Of a stretch of 15,520 nucleotides of DNA, positions 7,224 to 12,842 are shown piece after piece. The translations under genes and the position numbers were made by a program. The notes under the pieces are model-generated. The model saw only the letters and a program-made list of their open reading frames with translations, was not told the DNA's origin and did not search any database. How positions within the stretch are numbered: position 1 is the first letter of the stretch; each line of letters starts with the position of its first letter. The stretch lies in the NCBI GenBank assembly GCA_900552735.1, contig USBA01000024.1, positions 1 to 15,520 of the forward strand, written 5' to 3'. This DNA is from an uncultured Collinsella sp. (GTDB taxonomy: Bacteria; Actinomycetota; Coriobacteriia; Coriobacteriales; Coriobacteriaceae).

Positions 7224-8423
7224 CTAGATAAGGTTCTTGCCAGAGACCTTATCGAAGAGGTGGGTCGCGTTCTTCTCGAACTTGAACCAGATGGTGTCGC
7301 CAGCCTTGAGCGCGCCCTTGGCCTCGAGGTCGACGACGGGGATAATCAGGACAAACTGGCCGTCGGGAGCGGTCACGTGGACATGCTCGGTCGAGCCCAT
7401 GAGCTCGGTCACCTCGACGGTACCCTGGAGCGCACCCTCCTCGTCCTTGTCGGCAAGCAGAATCTGCTCGGGGCGCACGCCGGCCGTGATCTCCTTCACG
7501 TCGCCGCCGTCCCAGTTGAGAGCAAGCTGAGCGCAGGTCTCGGGGGCGAGCGCCACGTTCATATCCTCGGTCTTGACGGTGAAGCCGTTGCCCGAGCGCA
7601 CCAGCTGGGCATCGAAGAAGTTCATCTGCGGCACGCCGATGAAGCCGGCGACGAAGATGTTCGCGGGATGGTTGAAGACCTCCTGCGGCGTGGCGATCTG
7701 CTGAACAACGCCGTCCTTCATGACCACGATACGGTCACCGAGGGTCATAGCCTCGGTCTGGTCGTGAGTAACATAAATGAACGTGCCCTTGATCTCGTGG
7801 CGCAGCTTAATGAGCTCGGCACGCATCTGGTTACGAAGCTTGGCGTCCAGGTTGGACAGCGGCTCGTCCATCAGGAAGACCTTGGGGTCACGCACGATGG
7901 CGCGGCCGATAGCGACACGCTGGCGCTGGCCGCCGGAGAGCGCCTTGGGCTTACGGTCGAGGTACTCGGTAATGCCCAGAATCTCGGCAGCAGAGCGAAC
8001 CTTGCGGTCGATCTCGTCCTTGGGAACCTTCTTGAGCTCGAGCGTAAATGCCATGTTCTCGTACACCGTCATATTGGGGTACAGAGCGTAGCTCTGGAAC
8101 ACCATGGCGATGTCGCGGTCCTTGGGCGCCACGTCGTTGACACGCTTGCCGTCGATGAGCACATCGCCCGAGGTAATGTCCTCCAGGCCGGCGACCATGC
8201 GCAGGGTGGTGGACTTACCGCAGCCAGAGGGGCCAACGAGGACGACGAACTCCTGGTCGTGAACGGTGAGGTTGAAGTCCTCTACAGCGAGCACACCGTC
8301 CTCGGTAACCTTGAGGTTGTGCTTCTTCTCCTCGGTCTTCTTCTTTTTGCCAAAGAAGCCTTTCTTTTTTGACTCGTTGTTGGGATACACCTTCTGAACA
8401 TGTTTGAGAACGATCTCGGCCAT
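7224..8423 (-). CDS. Sugar ABC transporter ATP-binding protein (MsmK/UgpC/MalK type)
   Basis: A 399-residue cytoplasmic ATPase that powers the CUT1 sugar importer encoded upstream. Visible motifs: Walker A GPSGCGKS (64-71), Q-loop Gln110, signature LSGGQ (162-166), Walker B VFLMDEP (182-188), H-loop His220, then a TOBE-type regulatory domain from about 240 onward. Residues 16-38 are an unusual lysine-rich insertion between the first beta strand and the usual V(L/A)AVxDF segment, which most MalK-type proteins lack. It is the last gene of the operon, 68 bases after the permease gene and separated from it by a small hairpin. AAAGG plus AGAG just before the ATG support the start. Such ATPases often serve several sugar transporters; the substrate cannot be read from this subunit. 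Confidence 0.93.
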   Translation of the reverse strand: MAEIVLKHVQKVYPNNESKKKGFFGKKKKTEEKKHNLKVTEDGVLAVEDFNLTVHDQEFVVLVGPSGCGKSTTLRMVAGLEDITSGDVLIDGKRVNDVAPKDRDIAMVFQSYALYPNMTVYENMAFTLELKKVPKDEIDRKVRSAAEILGITEYLDRKPKALSGGQRQRVAIGRAIVRDPKVFLMDEPLSNLDAKLRNQMRAELIKLRHEIKGTFIYVTHDQTEAMTLGDRIVVMKDGVVQQIATPQEVFNHPANIFVAGFIGVPQMNFFDAQLVRSGNGFTVKTEDMNVALAPETCAQLALNWDGGDVKEITAGVRPEQILLADKDEEGALQGTVEVTELMGSTEHVHVTAPDGQFVLIIPVVDLEAKGALKAGDTIWFKFEKNATHLFDKVSGKNLI

Positions 8424-8440
8424 GTCTCTACCTTTCGATA

Positions 8441-8467
8441 TGCGGCGCCGCGCTGAGGGGCGCCGCA
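8441..8467 (-). other. Intercistronic hairpin between permease and ATPase genes
   Basis: A perfect 9-bp inverted repeat (TGCGGCGCC at 8441-8449, GGCGCCGCA at 8459-8467) with a nine-base loop and no U tract lies just upstream of the ATPase ribosome site. It may be an mRNA-processing or stability element (inference). Confidence 0.5.
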
Positions 8468-8491
8468 GAAACTTGCAAAACAGTTACGGCA

Positions 8492-9331
8492 TTAGCCCTT
8501 GACGGCACCTGCCACCACGCCGTCGATGATGTACTTCTGACAGAGGATGTACATGATAACGATGGGGATAACGACCATCATGATGCAGGCCATCATGGGG
8601 CCGAGCTCGACGTGGCCGTAGCCGCCGCGGAAGTACTGGATCAAGATAGGAATGGTCTTGTACTTGGTGGAGTCGAGCGTAAGGTAGGGCAGCAGATAGT
8701 CGTTCCAGACCCACATGGTCTCGAGGATGCCGACCGAAAGATAGGTGGGCTTCATGATGGGAAGGACGATCTTAAAGAACACCTGGACCGGGTTGCAGCC
8801 ATCAATCATGGCCGCCTCCTCGATCTCGAGCGGGATGTTCTTTACAAAACCGGCGAACATAAAGACCGCCAGGCCCGCGCCAAAGCCCAGATAGATAAAG
8901 CAGATGTTGAACGGCGTGTTAAAGCCGATGCGGTCCGCCAAATTGGACAGCGTGAACATGAGCATCTGGAACGGCACGACCATCGAGAACACGAACAGGT
9001 AATAGAAGAAGTTCGAGATCTTGTTGTTGACACGAACCACGTACCAAGCGCACATGGAGCAGCACACCAAGATCAGCACGACCGACGTGACCGTGATGAT
9101 GAGCGAGTACATAAATGCCGAGGCAAAGCCCTGCTCGTTAAGGGCGTGCATGTAGTTTGCGAGGCCGTTGAACGTCTCGGGCGTGAGCAGATCGAATGCC
9201 GTGGTGGTGCTGATTGCGGTCGCTTTCTTAAAAGAATTAAGCGCAATCATGAACACGGGGTAGATCCACGCGAGCGACAGGATCGTAAAGAAAATCGAGA
9301 GCGCGCGGTTGATAACCTTATCGCGTTTCAT
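8492..9331 (-). CDS. Carbohydrate ABC transporter permease (MalG-like)
   Basis: A 279-residue inner-membrane permease of the CUT1 family, forming the translocation channel with its partner permease. About six membrane segments are visible, the first at residues 10-30 (ALSIFFTILSLAWIYPVFMI). The cytoplasmic EAA loop reads EIEEAAMIDGCNPVQVFFKI, the helix that docks on the ATPase. The C-terminus ends in the typical QKYIIDGVVAGAVKG. The ATG overlaps the stop of the preceding gene by one base (TAATG), with AGGAGGT (9341-9347) inside that gene nine bases upstream, so the two permeases are translationally coupled and made in equal amounts. Substrate unknown. Confidence 0.93.
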   Translation of the reverse strand: MKRDKVINRALSIFFTILSLAWIYPVFMIALNSFKKATAISTTTAFDLLTPETFNGLANYMHALNEQGFASAFMYSLIITVTSVVLILVCCSMCAWYVVRVNNKISNFFYYLFVFSMVVPFQMLMFTLSNLADRIGFNTPFNICFIYLGFGAGLAVFMFAGFVKNIPLEIEEAAMIDGCNPVQVFFKIVLPIMKPTYLSVGILETMWVWNDYLLPYLTLDSTKYKTIPILIQYFRGGYGHVELGPMMACIMMVVIPIVIMYILCQKYIIDGVVAGAVKG

Positions 9332-10185
9332 TACTGCTGCACCTCCTTGGACCTCGTGGCCTTAAGCTGGATCATGGAGATGGCCACGACCAGGATGCAG
9401 AAGATAACCGCCTTGGCCTGACCAATGCCCTGCCATGCGATACCGGCACGCGAATAGAACGTGTTGTAGATGTTCAGGGCGAGCATCTCGGTGGAGTGCG
9501 CGGGGGCGCCGCCGGTAAGGGCGAGGTTCTGGTCGAACAGCTTAAAGCCGTTGGTGATGGACAGGAACAGGCAGATGGTGATGGTCGGCATCAGGTTGGG
9601 GATCTTAACCTTCCAAAACGTCTGCCATGCCGTAGCGCCATCGACCTTGGCGGCCTCGATGTAGTCAGACGGAATGGACTGCAGACCGGCGATGTAGATG
9701 ATCATCATGTAGCCGACCTGCTGCCACAGGGTCAGGATGATAAGGCCCCAGAAGCCAGCAGCAGAGTTAAGAGCGATGAGCTGGGCGCCCACGTTGGAGA
9801 GCAGGCAGTTGATCAGAATCTGCCAAATGTAGCCCAGCACGATGCCGCCGATCAGGTTAGGCATAAAGAAGATCGTACGGAAGATGTTGGTGCCTTTGAG
9901 CGCCTTGCGGGTGAGCGCCTGCGCAATGGCCAGGGCGATCACGTTGATGAGCACCGTCGACAGGAAGGCAAACGCCACGGTAAAGAAGAACGACGTGGAG
10001 AACTGCGGATCGGACAGCGCGCGCACGTAGTTCTCGATACCGACAAAGTGCGCGTTACTAATGATAATAAACTGGCAGAACGAGAGATAGAAGCCCTGGA
10101 TAAAAGGGATCACGAACCCGATCATAAACGCCAGGCACGTGGGCAGCATAAAGAGCGGCCACCAGCGCTTGAGTGCTTTGCCCAT
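9331..10185 (-). CDS. Carbohydrate ABC transporter permease (MalF/UgpA-like)
   Basis: A 284-residue inner-membrane permease, partner of the MalG-like subunit. The first membrane segment (about residues 8-30) contains PLFMLPTCLAFMIGFVIPFI. Further hydrophobic stretches follow at roughly 65-90, 105-130, 145-170 and 200-220, with one near the C-terminus. The EAA loop is YIEAAKVDGATAWQTFWKV followed by IPNLMPT. It lacks the long periplasmic insertion of enteric MalF, as usual for Gram-positive CUT1 permeases. AAAGGA upstream of the ATG serves as ribosome site. It is the second gene of the operon, 87 bases after the binding-protein gene, with a strong hairpin between them. Confidence 0.93.
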   Translation of the reverse strand: MGKALKRWWPLFMLPTCLAFMIGFVIPFIQGFYLSFCQFIIISNAHFVGIENYVRALSDPQFSTSFFFTVAFAFLSTVLINVIALAIAQALTRKALKGTNIFRTIFFMPNLIGGIVLGYIWQILINCLLSNVGAQLIALNSAAGFWGLIILTLWQQVGYMMIIYIAGLQSIPSDYIEAAKVDGATAWQTFWKVKIPNLMPTITICLFLSITNGFKLFDQNLALTGGAPAHSTEMLALNIYNTFYSRAGIAWQGIGQAKAVIFCILVVAISMIQLKATRSKEVQQ

Positions 10186-10205
10186 AAAAGGGTCCTTTCA
10201 ATATG

Positions 10206-10241
10206 CAGGGGGCGGGCAAACCAACGTCTGCCCGCCCCCTG
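10206..10241 (-). other. Strong hairpin between binding-protein and permease genes
   Basis: A perfect 13-bp GC-rich stem (10206-10218 with 10229-10241) with a ten-base loop lies between the two genes. On the minus strand it is followed by CATATTGAAAGG, so there is no U tract and it is unlikely to be a simple terminator. Its place recalls the malE-malF junction of enterics, where a hairpin protects the upstream message and gives excess binding protein. That role is inferred by analogy. Confidence 0.7.
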
Positions 10242-10272
10242 TCGCTAATCAGATAGCTTGGGCAGCAACTGC

Positions 10273-11589
10273 TTACTCGGAAGCGGCCTTCTCGGTCTTC
10301 CAGCCATCGACGAAGGCGTTCTTGACGCCGTCCCACTTGCTGTTATCGGCAGCGTAGGCAATCAGAGCCTGCTTGAGGTTCTTCTTCCACTCCTCGGAGG
10401 GAATGTAGACGAAGTCCCAAGCGACGGTCTTCTTGCCGTCCTTGGCCATGGCAACGGCCTGCTGCGAGAAGACGTTGGTGGTCTCCTTGGCGCTCTTGAA
10501 CGGAGCGGTCAGGCCCATCTTGTCGGCGATGATGCTGGTCGGGGTGTCAGCGGTGACGCACCAATACATGAAGTCCTCGGTGGCCTTCTGGGCATCCTCG
10601 GAAGCCTGGGAACTGACGCACCAGTAGTTCTCGCCGCCGGAGCACAGGCCCTGGTTCTCCTCGCCGTCAACACCGATGTAGATCGGCATCATGCCAATCT
10701 GATCGTCGGTCATGCCGGCCTTGACGAGGTCAGAGTAGGCCCAAGAGCCGTTCTGGTAGAAGACGGCCTTGCCGGTTGCGAACTCGTTGGTGGCGTCGTC
10801 GCCGGTCTTGGAAGCAAGCTGCGAAGGATCGCAGGTGGAGTCGGTGATGTACAGGTCGAAGATCTGCTTGTAGTTGTCGAGGAACTCACCCTTGATCTCG
10901 TCGTCCTCCTGGTTGTGCTCCTTCTCAAACTCGTAGTAGAGCGGCATGTTGGCAAGGTGGGTGGTGTAGCGCCAGCTGGAGGAGTCGTCCATGCCGGCGG
11001 AAGTGAAGGCACCCTCGACACCAAGCTCGTCCTTGCGGGCCTGGATGTCATCGGCACAAGCCTTCAGCTTGTCGAAGGAGTTGATGTCCTCGGCCTTGTA
11101 GCCAGCCTTCTCGAGCAGCTGCTTGTTGTAAATAATGCCGAAGCTCTCCTGAACCCAGTCGATGCACACATCCTTGCCGTCGGACTGCAGAGCCAGGGAG
11201 TCATCAATGAGCTCACCGCGGAGCTTGGTATCGGACAGGTCGGCGCAGTAATCCTTCCAGTTCTTAAGACCGGTGGGGCCGTTGACCTGGAACAGGGTCG
11301 GAGCGGAGCTCTTGGACATCTCGGACTTAAGCTTCTCCTCGTAGGTGTTGGAAGCGGCGGTCACGATCTTGACCTCGACGCCCTTCTCCTTCTTATAGGC
11401 CTTGGCGATCTCCTTCCACTCCTTGTCGACCTCGGGCTTGAATTGGAGGAAGTAGACCTCGGCAGCGTCACCAGAAGCAGAGGAGCCGGAGCCGGCAGAA
11501 CCACCGCAACCCACGAGGCCCAGACCAAGAACTGCAGCCGCGGAACCAGCAAAGCCCAGGAACTGCCTTCTGCTCATTTCGTTCTTCAT
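10273..11589 (-). CDS. Sugar ABC transporter substrate-binding lipoprotein
   Basis: A 438-residue family-1 extracellular solute-binding protein, anchored outside the membrane, that captures a sugar or oligosaccharide for the two permeases. The N-terminus has a twin-arginine-like MSRRQFLGFAGSAA followed by a lipobox LVGC and a Gly/Ser-rich tether. The mature part has features of CUT1 binding proteins, including VYFLQFKPEVDKEWKEIA near the start and several Trp/Tyr-rich stretches that could stack on sugar rings. A GTG at 11607 in the same frame is possible, but ATG 11589 is preceded by AAAGGGTGG at six bases and gives a normal signal. It is first in the operon, behind a leader of about 160 bases with TreR-like operators. 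Maltodextrin is a reasonable guess from context, not shown by the sequence. Confidence 0.9.
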   Translation of the reverse strand: MKNEMSRRQFLGFAGSAAAVLGLGLVGCGGSAGSGSSASGDAAEVYFLQFKPEVDKEWKEIAKAYKKEKGVEVKIVTAASNTYEEKLKSEMSKSSAPTLFQVNGPTGLKNWKDYCADLSDTKLRGELIDDSLALQSDGKDVCIDWVQESFGIIYNKQLLEKAGYKAEDINSFDKLKACADDIQARKDELGVEGAFTSAGMDDSSSWRYTTHLANMPLYYEFEKEHNQEDDEIKGEFLDNYKQIFDLYITDSTCDPSQLASKTGDDATNEFATGKAVFYQNGSWAYSDLVKAGMTDDQIGMMPIYIGVDGEENQGLCSGGENYWCVSSQASEDAQKATEDFMYWCVTADTPTSIIADKMGLTAPFKSAKETTNVFSQQAVAMAKDGKKTVAWDFVYIPSEEWKKNLKQALIAYAADNSKWDGVKNAFVDGWKTEKAASE

Positions 11590-11612
11590 TACAATCCACC
11601 CTTTCACACCGT

Positions 11613-11663
11613 GGCGGCACCCTTTGCCGCCGCCTTCGGAGATTGGCTCGGGGACTTTGCCCC
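11613..11663 (-). other. Hairpins in the leader of the ABC operon
   Basis: GGCGGCA (11613-11619) pairs with TGCCGCC (11625-11631), and GGGG (11650-11653) with CCCC (11660-11663). Both lie between the inferred start site and the binding-protein ribosome site. The first has a perfect 7-bp stem and no U tract on the minus strand. A role in message stability or translation is possible but unsupported. Confidence 0.3.
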
Positions 11664-11697
11664 TTTTGCTGATTTGAACGATACGCTATTTGGCTAG

Positions 11698-11709
11698 TTG
11701 TTTGAACAA
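11698..11709. promoter_or_regulatory. Weaker TreR-like operator in the ABC operon leader
   Basis: TTGTTTGAACAA differs by one base in the core from the TTGTTTAAAC motif at other sites. It is centred 75 bases from the main site, about seven helical turns, so the two could be bridged by a dimer of dimers (inference). Confidence 0.4.
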
Positions 11710-11755
11710 GTATTACTAGAGCGGTAGAAAAACTTCGGTGAACGGTAATTTCAAC

Positions 11756-11784
11756 TTGATACTTGACAAGTTTTGTATAAACAA
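11756..11784 (-). promoter_or_regulatory. Promoter and TreR-like operator of the ABC operon
   Basis: On the minus strand TTGTTTATACAA (11773-11784) fits GTNTANAC with TTGT/ACAA flanks and is one base from the B. subtilis tre operator TTGTATATACAA as I recall it. Its first six bases can act as a -35 (TTGTTT), with TATCAA at 11756-11761 as -10 after 17 bases, so the regulator would block the -35. An alternative -35 TTGTCA lies slightly downstream. Confidence 0.55.
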
Positions 11785-11802
11785 TTATTTGTTATCGAAT
11801 GC

Positions 11803-11857
11803 AGAGAAAACGCCCGGTCAAGCCGATGTACCGTCGGTTTGACCGGGCGTTTTCTCT
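11803..11857 (-). terminator. Long terminator hairpin between regulator gene and ABC operon
   Basis: A perfect 19-bp stem (11803-11821 with 11839-11857) has an extra inner CCGA/TCGG pairing in its loop. On the minus strand the descending arm contains GCGTTTTCTCT, so it should end the regulator message and isolate the ABC operon. The stem is symmetrical and would work on the plus strand too. Confidence 0.85.
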
Positions 11858-11895
11858 TTGAGGCCATGAGTCTCGTCAGGCTGCGAGCTAGCCGG

Positions 11896-12615
11896 CTATC
11901 GCTTGGAATTGACGCGGTAATGGAAGATCTCGGGGTGTGTGCGAGTGTGCGTCACCTCAAACAAGATGCCATCCGAGGTGTACGACTGACTCTCCATGAC
12001 GGCAACGCAGTTGTATTTGCCGAGGTCAAGATAGCTGCAGTCCTCATCGTTGGCGAGCTCGACACTCACCGTACGACGGCTCGCCATCACTTTGACACCG
12101 CGCTTGTGCTCCAGATAGCCGTAAATAGAATCTGCCGCGATCTCGGGAGTCAGGCCCTTGGCGATCGACGCCAAAAAATAGCCATGGTCCACTTGGCGCG
12201 CGTTGCCGTTGAGGCTTCGGACACGCACTACGCGAATCAACTCCTCGCCCACCTTAAAGCCCAGGTGACGAGAGAGTTGCTCGGTGCAAACCAGATGTTC
12301 GAAAGACTTAACGTCCGTCGATGCAACGGCATTGTTGCGCTTTGCAAACTCGCCAAACGACTCAACCTCTTCGAGTGCGCCCAACATGTCGGTTTCGCCC
12401 TTAAGCCAAATAACGCGCACGCCCTTGCCGTGTATGGGCTGCACAAACATCCCGTCGGCCAGCATACCCAAGGCGCGACGGACGGTATTGCGAGTGCATC
12501 CGAACTCCGCGGCCAGCTCGGCTTCGGTTGGCAGCATCTCCTGAAACGCATAGGTCCCATTAATGATGCGCGAACGGATCTCGCGGTAGATTCCTTCGTA
12601 AATCGCTTTTGGCAT
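11896..12615 (-). CDS. GntR-family (HutC/UTRA) regulator resembling TreR
   Basis: A 239-residue transcription regulator. Residues 1-70 are a GntR winged helix (IYEGIYREIRSRIINGTY, LPTEAELAAEFGCTRNTVRRAL, wing GKGVRV). Residues about 85-235 are a UTRA effector domain. Its C-terminal half (SIYGYLEHKRGVKV, LDLGKYNCVAVMESQSY, FEVTHTRTHPEIFHYRV) resembles the trehalose repressor TreR, which responds to a phosphorylated disaccharide. Here the effector may be trehalose-6-P, maltose-6'-P or another sugar phosphate made by the divergent PTS protein. AGAGGTG before the ATG supports the start. A candidate operator (12668-12677) overlaps its own promoter, which suggests autoregulation, and matching sites lie before the PTS gene, the ABC operon and malQ. 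The family is sure; the ligand is not. Confidence 0.88.
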   Translation of the reverse strand: MPKAIYEGIYREIRSRIINGTYAFQEMLPTEAELAAEFGCTRNTVRRALGMLADGMFVQPIHGKGVRVIWLKGETDMLGALEEVESFGEFAKRNNAVASTDVKSFEHLVCTEQLSRHLGFKVGEELIRVVRVRSLNGNARQVDHGYFLASIAKGLTPEIAADSIYGYLEHKRGVKVMASRRTVSVELANDEDCSYLDLGKYNCVAVMESQSYTSDGILFEVTHTRTHPEIFHYRVNSKR

Positions 12616-12648
12616 GACTTCACCTCTAATGAATATGTATGGCTAGGC

Positions 12649-12677
12649 AGGATAGCATTTCTTAAAGTTGTTTAAAC
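12649..12677 (-). promoter_or_regulatory. Regulator promoter with TreR-like operator
   Basis: TTGTTTAAAC at 12668-12677 (plus strand) covers the expected -35 of a minus-strand promoter whose -10 is TATCCT (12649-12654). The arrangement predicts autorepression. Confidence 0.5.
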
Positions 12678-12703
12678 CGATTATCGGCAAAGCGACAGGA
12701 TTT

Positions 12704-12739
12704 AACCGTTGACGGTTTCTGTCGCGCCCAAACCGGTTT
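12704..12739. promoter_or_regulatory. Additional palindromes in the regulator-PTS intergenic region
   Basis: AACCGT-TG-ACGGTT (12704-12717) and the perfect palindrome AAACCGGTTT (12730-12739) lie between the two divergent promoters and do not match the TreR-like motif. They could bind a second regulator or be chance; I see no further support. Confidence 0.3.
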
Positions 12740-12776
12740 CGCTCAAAACTGCCGGTACGACAATCGTCTGGTCCTC

Positions 12777-12799
12777 TACAATGAATCCATTGTTTAAAC
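12777..12799 (+). promoter_or_regulatory. PTS gene -10 element and TreR-like operator
   Basis: TACAAT (12777-12782) is identical to the malQ -10; its -35 is weak. TTGTTTAAAC at 12790-12799 would cover about +1 to +10, a typical repressor position. It is 122 bases from the site at the regulator promoter. Confidence 0.55.
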
Positions 12800-12842
12800 G
12801 TTTCACCACGCGCAACGCGCCTCGATATTCGGGAGGCAGAAC

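Noticed and set aside
7260..8372. Plus-strand open frame of 370 codons opposite the ABC ATPase gene
   Set aside because: The minus strand carries Walker A, signature and Walker B in order; the opposite frame has only biased composition.
10258..11697. Long plus-strand open frame of 479 codons opposite the binding-protein gene
   Set aside because: It is antisense to a clear lipoprotein gene, has low-complexity Leu/Val/Gly-rich translation, no family motif and no ribosome site. Such frames are common opposite GC-rich genes.
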